A stretch of 64,000 bases of DNA from Comamonadaceae bacterium (GTDB lineage: Bacteria > Pseudomonadota > Gammaproteobacteria > Burkholderiales > Burkholderiaceae_C), in assembly GCA_013297875.1 (NCBI GenBank), contig JAAFIW010000011.1:1-64000 (forward strand), given 5' to 3'. A program made the translations under genes and the position numbers. Below, in pieces: positions 28,632 through 37,171 of this stretch (positions are counted from its first letter, which is position 1; each line of letters begins with the position of its first letter). Below the pieces are notes generated by a model. The model was not told the origin of the DNA. It did not search any database and saw only the letters and a list, made by a program, of their open reading frames with translations.

Positions 28632-31361
28632 ATGTCAGCTATGCCCCACGCGCTGTTTGCCGCAGCTGCCAACGACCCCAAAGACACCGATGCGCTGGAA
28701 ACGCGCGAGTGGATTGATGCGCTCAGTGCCGTCATCTCCAGCGCCGCCACCAACGACGAGGGCCGCGCCCGCGCTCACTTTTTGCTCGAGCAGTTGCTGG
28801 AGCAAGCCCGCCAGGAGGGCATTGACCTGCCGTTTTCGGCCACCACCGGCTATGTGAACACCATCGAGCCGCAAGACGAGGAAATTTGCCCCGGCAACCT
28901 GGAAATGGAAGAGCGGCTGCGGGCGTACATGCGCTGGAACGCCATGGCCATGGTGGTCAAGGCCAACCGGCACAACCCGGCGGACGGGGGTGATCTGGGT
29001 GGGCACATTGGCTCGTTTGCCTCGCTGGCCAACCTGTTTGGCGCGGGCTTTAACCATTTCTGGCATGCCGAGAGCGAGAACCATGGCGGCGACTGCCTGT
29101 ACATCCAGGGCCATGTGTCGCCCGGCGTGTATGCGCGGGCTTACCTGGAAGGGCGTTTGACAGAAGAGCAGTTGCTGAACTTCCGCCAGGAGGTGGACGG
29201 CAAAGGCTTGAGTAGCTACCCACACCCAAAGCTCATGCCGCAGTTTTGGCAGTTCCCCACCGTGTCCATGGGCTTGGGCCCGTTGATGGCGATTTACCAA
29301 GCGCGGTTTTTGAAGTATCTGCATGCACGTGGCATTGCCAACACCGAAAACCGCAAGGTCTGGGTGTTTTGCGGCGACGGTGAGATGGACGAGGTAGAAA
29401 GCCTGGGCGCCATCGGCCTGGCCGCCCGCGAGAACCTGGACAACCTGATCTTCGTCATCAACTGCAACCTGCAGCGCCTGGACGGCCCGGTGCGTGGCAA
29501 CGGAAAAATTGTGCAGGAGCTGGAAGGCGAGTTCCGCGGCTCGGGCTGGAACGTCATCAAGCTGCTGTGGGGCAGCAACTGGGATGCGCTGCTGGCGCGA
29601 GACAAAGACGGCGCGTTGCGCAAAATCATGATGGAGACCAACGACGGCGATTTCCAGTCGTTCAAGGCCAACGACGGCGCCTATGTGCGCAAACACTTCT
29701 TCGGCCGCGACCCACGCACCCTGGAGATGGTGGCCAAGATGAGCGACGACGACATCTGGAACCTGCGCCGCGGCGGCCACGACCCGCAAAAGGTCTACGC
29801 CGCGTATCACAAAGCCGTAAACCACAAAGGCCAACCCACGGTGCTGTTAATCAAGACCGTGAAGGGTTTTGGCATGGGCAAGATTGGCGAGGGCAAAAAC
29901 ACCGTGCACCAGACCAAAAAACTGGGCGACGAAGACATCAAGGCCTTCCGCGACCGCTTCAACATTCCGATCCCAGACAGCGAATTGAGCAAACTGCCGT
30001 TTTACAAACCGGCCGACGACACGCCCGAAATGCAGTACCTACACGCCCGCCGCAAGGCCCTGGGCGGCTACTTGCCCAAGCGCCGCGTGACGGCTGACGA
30101 GCAGTTCACTGTGCCCGCGCTGGACACCTTCAAAGCCGTGCTGGAACCCACCGCAGAAGGCCGCGAAATTTCGACAACGCAGGCCTATGTGCGCTTTCTC
30201 ACCCAACTGCTGCGCGACCAGGCCCTGGGCCCACGCGTGGTGCCCATCCTGGTAGACGAGGCCCGTACCTTTGGCATGGAAGGCCTGTTCCGCCAGGTGG
30301 GCATTTACAACCCGGCTGGCCAGCGATACACACCGGTCGATAAAGACCAGGTGATGTATTACAAGGAAGACGTGAAAGGCCAGATCCTGCAAGAAGGCAT
30401 CAACGAAGCGGGCGGCATGAGCAGCTGGATTGCGGCGGCCACGTCGTACAGCACAAGCAACCGAATCATGGTGCCGTTCTACGTGTACTACTCGATGTTT
30501 GGCTTCCAGCGCATTGGCGATTTGGCCTGGGCCGCGGGTGACATGCAGGCGCGTGGTTTCCTGCTCGGCGGCACCAGTGGCCGCACCACCTTGAATGGCG
30601 AAGGCCTGCAACACGAAGACGGCCACAGCCACATCATGGCTGGCACGATTCCCAACTGCATTTCTTACGACCCCACCTTTGCGCACGAGGTGGGTGTGAT
30701 CCTGCACCACGGTCTCAAACGCATGGTGGAAAAGCAGGACAACGTGTTTTATTACCTGACCTTGCTGAATGAAAACTACCCGATGCCGGGGCTGAAGGTG
30801 GGTACGGAAGAGCAGATCATCAAAGGGATGTACCTTTGCAAAGAAGGCCCCAAGATGACCCCGCGCGTGCAGCTATTGGGCAGCGGCACCATCCTGCGCG
30901 AAAGCATCGCCGCACAAGAGCTGCTCGAAAAAGAGTGGGGCATTGCCGCCAACGTCTGGAGCTGCCCCAGCTTCAACGAACTCACCCGCGACGGGCAAGA
31001 CTGCGAGCGCTACAACCTGCTGCACCCCACGGCCACGCCGCGCCAGAGCTTCGTCGAGCAGCAACTCAGCGCCTACACCGGCCCGGTGGTTGCATCAACC
31101 GACTACATGAAGGCCTACGCCGAGCAGATTCGCCCCTTCATTCCCAAAGGTAGAACCTACAAAGTGCTAGGCACCGACGGCTTTGGCCGCAGCGACTTCA
31201 GAAGCAAGCTGCGCGAGCACTTCGAGGTGAACCGCCACTACATCGTGGTCGCCGCCCTGAAGGCGCTGAGTGAAGAAGGCACGGTGCCAGTGGCCAAAGT
31301 GGCCGAGGCCATTGCCAAGTACGGCATCAAGGCCGACAAAGTCAACCCTCTTTACGCATAA
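28632..31361 (+). CDS. aceE: Pyruvate dehydrogenase E1 component, homodimeric
   Basis: A 909-residue thiamine-diphosphate enzyme that decarboxylates pyruvate and acetylates the lipoyl groups of AceF. The ThDP motif is 'GDGEMDEVESLGAIGLAARE' continuing to an NxN-like 'VINCNLQRLDGPVRGNG'. 'NPADGGDLGGHIGSFASLAN' and the C-terminal 'VLGTDGFGRSDFRSKLREHF' are family hallmarks. The ATG follows CTCAGGAGACAAACCC. First gene of the cluster aceE-aceF-HslV-like-lpdA. Confidence 0.98.
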   Translation: MSAMPHALFAAAANDPKDTDALETREWIDALSAVISSAATNDEGRARAHFLLEQLLEQARQEGIDLPFSATTGYVNTIEPQDEEICPGNLEMEERLRAYMRWNAMAMVVKANRHNPADGGDLGGHIGSFASLANLFGAGFNHFWHAESENHGGDCLYIQGHVSPGVYARAYLEGRLTEEQLLNFRQEVDGKGLSSYPHPKLMPQFWQFPTVSMGLGPLMAIYQARFLKYLHARGIANTENRKVWVFCGDGEMDEVESLGAIGLAARENLDNLIFVINCNLQRLDGPVRGNGKIVQELEGEFRGSGWNVIKLLWGSNWDALLARDKDGALRKIMMETNDGDFQSFKANDGAYVRKHFFGRDPRTLEMVAKMSDDDIWNLRRGGHDPQKVYAAYHKAVNHKGQPTVLLIKTVKGFGMGKIGEGKNTVHQTKKLGDEDIKAFRDRFNIPIPDSELSKLPFYKPADDTPEMQYLHARRKALGGYLPKRRVTADEQFTVPALDTFKAVLEPTAEGREISTTQAYVRFLTQLLRDQALGPRVVPILVDEARTFGMEGLFRQVGIYNPAGQRYTPVDKDQVMYYKEDVKGQILQEGINEAGGMSSWIAAATSYSTSNRIMVPFYVYYSMFGFQRIGDLAWAAGDMQARGFLLGGTSGRTTLNGEGLQHEDGHSHIMAGTIPNCISYDPTFAHEVGVILHHGLKRMVEKQDNVFYYLTLLNENYPMPGLKVGTEEQIIKGMYLCKEGPKMTPRVQLLGSGTILRESIAAQELLEKEWGIAANVWSCPSFNELTRDGQDCERYNLLHPTATPRQSFVEQQLSAYTGPVVASTDYMKAYAEQIRPFIPKGRTYKVLGTDGFGRSDFRSKLREHFEVNRHYIVVAALKALSEEGTVPVAKVAEAIAKYGIKADKVNPLYA

Positions 31362-31374
31362 ATCGGAGCACCTC

Positions 31375-33093
31375 ATGGCATTGGTAGAAGTACAAGTTCC
31401 TGATATTGGTGACTTTGATGAAGTGACGGTGATCGAACTGCTCGTCAAACCCGGCGACACGGTGAAGGCCGAGCAATCGCTGATCACCGTGGAATCCGAC
31501 AAGGCTTCGATGGAAATTCCATCGGCGGCGGCGGGCGTGGTGAAAGAGCTGCGTGTGAAGCTGGGCGACAAGGTCAAGCAAGGGTCGGTTGTGCTGGTGG
31601 TGGAGGCTGCAGGTGCCGCGCCCGCGCCTGTACCGGCTCCAGCAGCCGTTTTAGAGCAAAAACCGGCAGCAGCCCATGTAAATACTGCTCAAGCAGCTAT
31701 CACAACTGTAGCAACTACATCAGGCCCGGTTGAAGTCCGGGTGCCCGATATTGGCGATTTCAAAGACGTGTCCGTCATTGAAGTGCTGGTCAAACCTGGC
31801 GACGGCATCAAGCTGGAGCAATCGCTGATTACTGTCGAATCTGACAAGGCATCGATGGAGATTCCGTCGGGTGCGGCGGGGGTTTTGAAGGAGTTGAGGG
31901 TCAAGGTGGGGGATGTGGTGAACATTGGGGATTTGTTGGCGGTGCTGGAGGCAAGCGTTGTAGTTTCGGCCAGCGTGCCCCCACCCCAACCCTCCCCCGT
32001 AAGGGGAGGGAGTGAAGGCAGGGGAGCAGGCCAAGAGAGTGCGCCTTCGGTTTTGCTCCCTCCCCTCCCGGGGGAGGGCGGGGGTGGGGGCAGCGCGCCC
32101 ACACCTCAACCAGCGCAAGCAACACCTCCCCACGACCCGACTACCACAGTCCAAAACCTCCCCCACGCCAGCCCCTCCATCCGCAAGTTCGCCCGCGAGC
32201 TGGGCGTGCCGCTGGCCGAAGTCAAAGGCACAGGCCCCAAAGGCCGCATCACCGAAGCTGACGTGCAAAGCTTCACCCAAGCCGTGATGGCAGGCACCCT
32301 GCAAACCAAAGCCATCGCCGCAGCCACCCCCGCAGCCAAACCCGGTGGCGGTGGTGGCGAGCTCAACCTGCTGGCCTGGCCGAAAGTCGACTTCACCAAG
32401 TTCGGCCCCGTCGAGCGCAAAGACCTCTCGCGCATCAAGAAAATCAGCGGTGCCAACCTGCACCGCAACTGGGTGGTGATTCCCCACGTCACCAACCACG
32501 ACGATGCCGACATCACCGAGCTGGAAGCCTTCCGCGTGTCCACCAACAAGGAAAACGAAAAGAGTGGCCTGAAGGTCACCATGCTCGCATTCCTCATCAA
32601 AGCCTGCGTGGCCGCGCTGAAGAAATTCCCCGACTTCAATAGTTCATTGGACGGCGACCAGTTGGTATTGAAACAGTACTTTCACATCGGCTTTGCGGCT
32701 GACACGCCCAACGGCCTGGTGGTGCCCGTGATCAAAGACGCTGACAAAAAAGGCGTGTTGGCCATCAGCAAAGAAATGGGCGAGCTGGCTGCCAAAGCCC
32801 GCGAAGGCAAGCTGACCCCGGCTGAGATGAGCGGCGCCTGCTTCACCATCAGCAGCCTGGGCGGCATTGGTGGGCGCTATTTCACGCCCATCATCAATGC
32901 GCCTGAAGTGGCCATTTTGGGCGTGTGCAGGAGCAACATGGAACCGGTGTGGGATGGCGAGAAGTTTGTACCGCGCCTGATGCTGCCACTTAGCCTGAGC
33001 TGGGATCACCGCGTGATTGACGGGGCCAGCGCGGCGCGCTTTAACGCGTATTTGGGCCAAATTTTGGGCGACTTCCGTCGCGTCATGCTGTGA
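31375..33093 (+). CDS. aceF: Pyruvate dehydrogenase E2, dihydrolipoamide acetyltransferase
   Basis: A 572-residue E2 core. Lipoyl domain 1 (residues 1-75) carries the lipoylated Lys in '[12 protein letters not shown]'; lipoyl domain 2 (about 119-195) repeats it in '[12 protein letters not shown]'. A peripheral-subunit-binding domain follows ('ASPSIRKFARELGVPLAEVK'), then the catalytic domain ending with the active-site His in 'LSWDHRVIDGASAARF'. The first linker contains '[15 protein letters not shown]' encoded by repeat A, and the second contains a Gly/Pro-rich segment encoded by repeat B, both in frame. The start at MALVEVQVPDIG follows CGGAGCACCTC. The stop overlaps the next gene as GTGA. 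Confidence 0.97.
   Translation: MALVEVQVPDIGDFDEVTVIELLVKPGDTVKAEQSLITVESDKASMEIPSAAAGVVKELRVKLGDKVKQGSVVLVVEAAGAAPAPVPAPAAVLEQKPAAAHVNTAQAAITTVATTSGPVEVRVPDIGDFKDVSVIEVLVKPGDGIKLEQSLITVESDKASMEIPSGAAGVLKELRVKVGDVVNIGDLLAVLEASVVVSASVPPPQPSPVRGGSEGRGAGQESAPSVLLPPLPGEGGGGGSAPTPQPAQATPPHDPTTTVQNLPHASPSIRKFARELGVPLAEVKGTGPKGRITEADVQSFTQAVMAGTLQTKAIAAATPAAKPGGGGGELNLLAWPKVDFTKFGPVERKDLSRIKKISGANLHRNWVVIPHVTNHDDADITELEAFRVSTNKENEKSGLKVTMLAFLIKACVAALKKFPDFNSSLDGDQLVLKQYFHIGFAADTPNGLVVPVIKDADKKGVLAISKEMGELAAKAREGKLTPAEMSGACFTISSLGGIGGRYFTPIINAPEVAILGVCRSNMEPVWDGEKFVPRLMLPLSLSWDHRVIDGASAARFNAYLGQILGDFRRVML
31671..31714 (-). repeat. Repeat A copy inside aceF linker 1
   Basis: AGCCCATGTAAATACTGC then TCAAGCAGCTATCACAACTG and TAGC: reverse-oriented repeat A, almost identical to the lpdA copy and to the intergenic copy at 54313. 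Translated in frame between the two lipoyl domains. Confidence 0.9.
31977..32090. repeat. Repeat B copy inside aceF linker 2: GC-rich palindrome
   Basis: The left arm CCCCCACCCCAACCCTCCCCC pairs with the right arm GGGGGAGGGCGGGGGTGGGGG around about 70 bases that contain a second AAGGGGAGGGAG/CTCCCTCCCCT pair. It is translated in frame into a Pro/Gly/Arg-rich linker between lipoyl domain 2 and the subunit-binding domain. Confidence 0.85.
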
Positions 33094-33677
33094 CCACCGT
33101 CGTTGTCGTTAAAAAAGCCGGTCAAGTCGCCATCGCCGCCGACGGCTTGGTGACCTTTGGCGACACCCGCCTGGCCCACCGCTACGAGGCCAACAGCAAA
33201 ATCATCCCGGTGCAAGCCGTGGGCGGGCTCAGCTACATCGGCGCGGCAGGCACGGTGGCCCACTTTCCCGCGCTGCGCAAAGCCCTGGCCTTGCTGCCGC
33301 CCGAATCCGTCAAGCTGCACAGTAAAGACGAGGTCTACGACACGTTTTTGCAGCTGCACCCCATTCTCAAAGACAAGTTCTTCTTGCAAACCAAAGAAGA
33401 AGACGCCGACCCGTATGAGTCCAGCCAGTTCAGCACCGTGATTGCAAACGCCAGCGGCATTTACGGCCTGTACAGCTACCGCGAAGTGTTTGAGTTCAAA
33501 GAGTTCTGGGGCATAGGCTCAGGCCGCGGCTTTGCGCTGGGGGCCATGCACGCCACCTACGCCAAAGCCAAAACTGCCAAAGAAGTGGCCCAGGCCGGCA
33601 TCGACGCTGGTTGCGAATTCGACCGCAACTCCGCCGGGCCGGTGGAGGTGTTCACCATGAAGTTAACAACCCAATAA
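33090..33677 (+). CDS. HslV-like Ntn-hydrolase in the pyruvate dehydrogenase operon
   Basis: A 195-residue protein related to the HslV/proteasome-beta fold. After Met removal it would begin with Thr ('TTVVVVKKAGQVAIAADGLV'), matching the N-terminal catalytic Thr and the 'GDG' strand of HslV; the Lys in 'EANSKIIPV' aligns with HslV Lys33, and 'WGIGSGRGFALGAMHA' aligns with the HslV 'IGSG..YA' segment. It is about 20 residues longer than HslV. The start is GTG, overlapping the aceF stop as GTGA, so it is translationally coupled to E2. No HslU ATPase is near. A role in PDH quality control or a moonlighting hydrolase is speculation. Confidence 0.75.
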   Translation: MTTVVVVKKAGQVAIAADGLVTFGDTRLAHRYEANSKIIPVQAVGGLSYIGAAGTVAHFPALRKALALLPPESVKLHSKDEVYDTFLQLHPILKDKFFLQTKEEDADPYESSQFSTVIANASGIYGLYSYREVFEFKEFWGIGSGRGFALGAMHATYAKAKTAKEVAQAGIDAGCEFDRNSAGPVEVFTMKLTTQ

Positions 33678-33686
33678 AGCACTTAT

Positions 33687-33755
33687 CCGTCATTCCCGCG
33701 CAGGCGGGAATCCACCTGCGCACACGCTGGATTCCCGCCTGCGCGGGAATGACGG
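33687..33755. repeat. Repeat E: perfect 28-bp inverted repeat
   Basis: CCGTCATTCCCGCGCAGGCG... (33687-33714) and its exact complement (33728-33755) flank a 13-base loop. This ATTCCCGC-GCAGGCGGGAAT type of palindrome is widespread in proteobacterial intergenic DNA. It sits between the HslV-like gene and lpdA, so the PDH transcript would carry a large hairpin there. Confidence 0.9.
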
Positions 33756-33786
33756 CAAATAAACATCCAAGCAATCGGAGCGACCT

Positions 33787-35658
33787 ATGCCAGTCATCGA
33801 CATCAAAGTGCCAGACATCGGCGATTTTTCAGAAGTCACCGTCATCGAGTTGCTGGTCAAACCCGGCGACACCTTGCGTGCAGAGCAATCGCTCATCACC
33901 GTGGAGTCCGACAAAGCCTCGATGGAAATCCCCTCCAGCCATGCGGGCGTGGTCAAAGAGCTCAAAGTGAAATTGGGCGACAAGGTCGCTGAAGGCACGA
34001 CGCTGCTGACCCTGGAGGTCGCTGAAGCAGGCGTTTTAAAGCCAAATACGCCTCCCGCCCAGGTAAATACTGCTCAAGCAGCTATCAATACGGTAGCGTC
34101 TACTGCCTTACCCCCTCCCCCTCTGGGGGAGGGCAGGGGTGGGGGCTCCCCGACCTTGGCACCAGCAACCACCTTCACCGGCGCTGCAGACCTGGACTGC
34201 GACCTCGTCGTCCTAGGCGCAGGCCCCGGCGGCTACAGCGCCGCCTTCCGCGCCGCTGACCTCGGCCTGAAAGTCATCCTCGTCGAGCGCTACGCCACCC
34301 TGGGCGGCGTGTGCCTGAACGTCGGCTGCATCCCCAGCAAAGCCCTGCTGCACGTGGCCGCCGTGATGGACGAGGTGCAGCACTTTGCCGATCTGGGCAT
34401 CAGCTACACCGCGCCGTTGATCGACCGCGCCAAGCTCTTGGCCCATAAAAACAAAGTGGTGGGGAAGCTCACCGGCGGCCTGGCCGCCATGGCCAAAATG
34501 CGCAAAGTCACCGTGGTGCGCGGCCTGGGCCAGTTCGTCGGATCCAACCACCTGCAAGTGCATGAAACGTCAGGCGACGCCCAAGCCCAAACCGGCAAAG
34601 CACAAACCATCCAGTTCAAGCGCTGCATCATCGCCGCCGGCTCCCAAGCCGTGCGCCTGCCGTTCATGCCGGTAGATGACAGGGTTGTCGATTCAACAGG
34701 CGCGCTCGCCATGGGCCACAACCCCAAGCGCATGCTGATCCTGGGCGGCGGCATCATCGGCCTGGAAATGGGCACCGTCTACAGCTCGCTCGGCGCACGG
34801 CTAGACGTGGTGGAAATGATGGACGGCCTGATGCAAGGCGCTGACCGCGACCTGGTCAAAGTCTGGCAAAAAATGAACGCCCCGCGCTTTGACAACATCA
34901 TGCTGAAAACCAAAACCGTCGGCGCGCAAGCCACTCAAGGCGGCATCCTGGTCAGCTTTGAAGGGGAGGGCGCACCCAAAGAACCCCAGCTGTACGACCT
35001 GGTCTTGCAGGCCGTAGGCCGCACCCCCAACGGCAAAAAGCTGGCCGCCGAAAAAGCCGGCGTCGCCGTCACCGACCGCGGTTTCATCAACGTCGACATC
35101 CAGATGCGCACAAACCAGCCCCACATCTTCGCCATCGGCGACATCGTGGGCCAACCCATGCTCGCCCACAAAGCGGTACACGAAGCACACGTGGCCGCAG
35201 AAGTCATCGCTGGCGAACTGCAGGGAAACAAGGAACTCGCCAGCGCCGCCTTCAACGCCCGCGTCATCCCCAGCGTCGCCTACACCGACCCCGAAATCGC
35301 CTGGGTGGGCCTGACCGAAGACCAGGCCAAGGCGCAGGGCATCAAGGTCAAAAAGGGCTTGTTCCCGTGGAGCGCCTCAGGCCGCGCCATCGCCAATGGC
35401 CGCGATGAAGGCTTCACGAAGCTATTGTTCGACGACTCCCCAGAAGCCCACGGCCACGGAAAAATCCTGGGCGGTGGCATCGTCGGCACGCATGCGGGCG
35501 ACATGATTGGCGAGGTGGCGCTGGCGATTGAGATGGGGGCCGATGCGGTGGACATTGGTAAGACGATTCACCCGCATCCGACGTTGGGGGAGAGCATTGG
35601 CATGGCGGCAGAGGTAGCGCATGGGAGTTGCACGGATTTGCCGCCGGGGAAGAGGTAG
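33787..35658 (+). CDS. lpdA: Dihydrolipoamide dehydrogenase with N-terminal lipoyl domain (PDH E3)
   Basis: A 623-residue E3. An N-terminal lipoyl domain (residues 1-75, Lys in '[12 protein letters not shown]') is fused through a linker to the flavoprotein, an arrangement known for betaproteobacterial PDH. The FAD motif is '[20 protein letters not shown]', the redox disulfide '[13 protein letters not shown]', and the NAD domain '[20 protein letters not shown]'. The C-terminal His-Glu pair region is '[20 protein letters not shown]'. The linker '[16 protein letters not shown]' comes from repeat A and the following '[15 protein letters not shown]' from repeat B. Last gene of the cluster. A diverged fragment of another lpdA lies at 38886. 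Confidence 0.97.
   Translation: MPVIDIKVPDIGDFSEVTVIELLVKPGDTLRAEQSLITVESDKASMEIPSSHAGVVKELKVKLGDKVAEGTTLLTLEVAEAGVLKPNTPPAQVNTAQAAINTVASTALPPPPLGEGRGGGSPTLAPATTFTGAADLDCDLVVLGAGPGGYSAAFRAADLGLKVILVERYATLGGVCLNVGCIPSKALLHVAAVMDEVQHFADLGISYTAPLIDRAKLLAHKNKVVGKLTGGLAAMAKMRKVTVVRGLGQFVGSNHLQVHETSGDAQAQTGKAQTIQFKRCIIAAGSQAVRLPFMPVDDRVVDSTGALAMGHNPKRMLILGGGIIGLEMGTVYSSLGARLDVVEMMDGLMQGADRDLVKVWQKMNAPRFDNIMLKTKTVGAQATQGGILVSFEGEGAPKEPQLYDLVLQAVGRTPNGKKLAAEKAGVAVTDRGFINVDIQMRTNQPHIFAIGDIVGQPMLAHKAVHEAHVAAEVIAGELQGNKELASAAFNARVIPSVAYTDPEIAWVGLTEDQAKAQGIKVKKGLFPWSASGRAIANGRDEGFTKLLFDDSPEAHGHGKILGGGIVGTHAGDMIGEVALAIEMGADAVDIGKTIHPHPTLGESIGMAAEVAHGSCTDLPPGKR
34057..34099 (-). repeat. Repeat A copy inside lpdA linker
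   Basis: GCCCAGGTAAATACTGC then TCAAGCAGCTATCAATACGG and TAGC: reverse-oriented repeat A, in frame. The upstream GGCGTTTTAAAGCC resembles the GCC/TTTT flank of the intergenic copies, so the inserted unit may begin near 34030. Confidence 0.9.
34110..34146. repeat. Repeat B short copy inside lpdA linker
   Basis: CCCCCTCCCCCTCTGGGGGA followed by GGGCAGGGGTGGGGG is a compact version of the GC-rich palindrome in aceF, again translated in frame. Confidence 0.8.
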
Positions 35659-35764
35659 CCCGACGTTTCGTTGTACTGATGCCGCCATTGGTTGGTAATG
35701 CTCGCAATTTGGGGCAGTCAAGGCGCTTTACCATCCGGTAGGTACAACATAAGAGAGAGTCAGT

Positions 35765-37171
35765 ATGAAAATTGCGATTGAAAACTTCGGCGCAATCAAA
35801 AAACGCATCGAAATCGAGCCCAAGCCACTCACCATTTTTTGTGGTAGCAACAACACGGGCAAGACGTATGGCCTGTACGTACTCAATGCTTTGATGGACT
35901 CGCGCCTTGTCGTGTCATTTGATTGGGCTCGTCAGCATGCCAAATTCCTGCTGGATCAGCGTCGGCTAGTGGTAGATCGGTCTTCTTTACTGGGGCCGGA
36001 TGCTATCAAGCACGCACAGACCAGCATCGCTCGTGGTCTCAAGGAAACGCTTCCCCGGTTCTTTGCGGCCGACATCGGTCTCACTGAAGAAGCCACTTTT
36101 GAAATAACTCTATCGCAGCAGGACATTGATGCGCACCTCGCCAAGTTCGACTATTCGTATGGAGAGCGCGCCAAATCGCAAAAAGACTTATCGGTTCTGA
36201 CGTGCAAGTTTGCTGAGGATGGCCAGCGCGCTGAAATCAGCATTGGAGGAGACTGGAGCAGCGCAGCCCAGATCGAACGCGTCCTTAATGACGTCCTGAT
36301 GGAACTGTACTGTCCAATTCGCCAGGGTCGCGCGCTGTTGCTGCCCGCCGAACGCAGCGGCATCAATTTATTTTTCCGGGAGCTCAACTCACGCCGTGCC
36401 GCTCTACTGCGCCACGTAACCAGCCAAACGCTAGATACCAACGAGCTACTCAAAGACATCATCATCTCGCGCTATCCACAACCGATTCATGACTACATCG
36501 AGTTCATGAACGCGCAACCCGAGATCAAGCGCCGGACCAGTGAGTTCGCGGACATGGCCGCTTGGCTGCAGAAGGAAGTGCTTCGAGTGAAGTACAAGGT
36601 CGATCGATATGGCGATATCAGCATTGCCCCGCAGCGTACCAAGAGTGAGCTGGGCTTACACCTTGGTTCCTCCACCGCAAAGACTTTCTTTAGTCTGTGG
36701 TCTTACCTTAACCATATGGCGCAGCCGGGTGACTGCCTGATGATCGACGAACCGGAACTGAATCTTCACCCGCAGAACCAGCGGAACATCGCGCGCCTAC
36801 TGGCAGAACTGGTCAACCGGGGCATCCGTGTGGTGGTCAGCACCCATTCGGACTACATGGTGCGCGAGTGGGGCAACTTGGTGATGCTTGGCCAGGAATT
36901 TCCCGAGCGGGACCAGATTGCGAAGCAGCACGGCCTGAATGAGGCGCAGTGGCTGTCTGCCGACAACGTACACGCCTACGAGTTTCATGCAGGCGGAGTT
37001 GAAGTCATGTCGGTACATTCAAAAAACGGCATTCGTACGCCTCTGTTTGACGAAAGCATTGAGCAGTTGAACTCGGCAGCGCAAGAAATCTACTTTGCAG
37101 TGCAAGCGGCTAGTGGCGAGTTAGAACAAGCAGAACCTAAAACAAGTAAGAGCCGTAAGGGGCAGGCATGA
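35765..37171 (+). CDS. AAA/ABC-type ATPase, first gene of a candidate defence pair
   Basis: A 468-residue SMC/OLD-like ATPase. It begins 'MKIAIENFGAIKKRIEIEP', the strand layout typical of RecF/SMC-like heads. Walker A is 'CGSNNTGKTYGL' (residues 26-37). 'LLLPAERSGINLFFREL' (191-207) is a conserved feature of AAA_15/21 proteins. A signature-like 'LGSSTAKTFFSLWSYL', Walker B 'GDCLMIDEPELNLHPQNQ' (322-339) and the switch His in 'VVVSTHSDYMVREWG' (His361) follow. No TOPRIM domain is visible at the C-terminus, unlike OLD nucleases. The downstream gene overlaps it as ATGA. Codon use appears less GC-rich than in the PDH genes. The architecture recalls defence ATPases that work with a separate nuclease (PARIS, Septu), but the partner differs. 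Confidence 0.85.
   Translation: MKIAIENFGAIKKRIEIEPKPLTIFCGSNNTGKTYGLYVLNALMDSRLVVSFDWARQHAKFLLDQRRLVVDRSSLLGPDAIKHAQTSIARGLKETLPRFFAADIGLTEEATFEITLSQQDIDAHLAKFDYSYGERAKSQKDLSVLTCKFAEDGQRAEISIGGDWSSAAQIERVLNDVLMELYCPIRQGRALLLPAERSGINLFFRELNSRRAALLRHVTSQTLDTNELLKDIIISRYPQPIHDYIEFMNAQPEIKRRTSEFADMAAWLQKEVLRVKYKVDRYGDISIAPQRTKSELGLHLGSSTAKTFFSLWSYLNHMAQPGDCLMIDEPELNLHPQNQRNIARLLAELVNRGIRVVVSTHSDYMVREWGNLVMLGQEFPERDQIAKQHGLNEAQWLSADNVHAYEFHAGGVEVMSVHSKNGIRTPLFDESIEQLNSAAQEIYFAVQAASGELEQAEPKTSKSRKGQA

Noticed and set aside
33687-33755. A perfect hairpin that might be a rho-independent terminator within the PDH cluster
   Set aside because: No U-tract follows, and the sequence type is a common dispersed palindrome, so it is listed as a repeat.
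35765-37171. The ATPase considered as an OLD-family nuclease (Gabija GajA-like)
   Set aside because: It ends soon after the ATPase H-loop and shows no C-terminal TOPRIM motifs, so only the ATPase head is supported.
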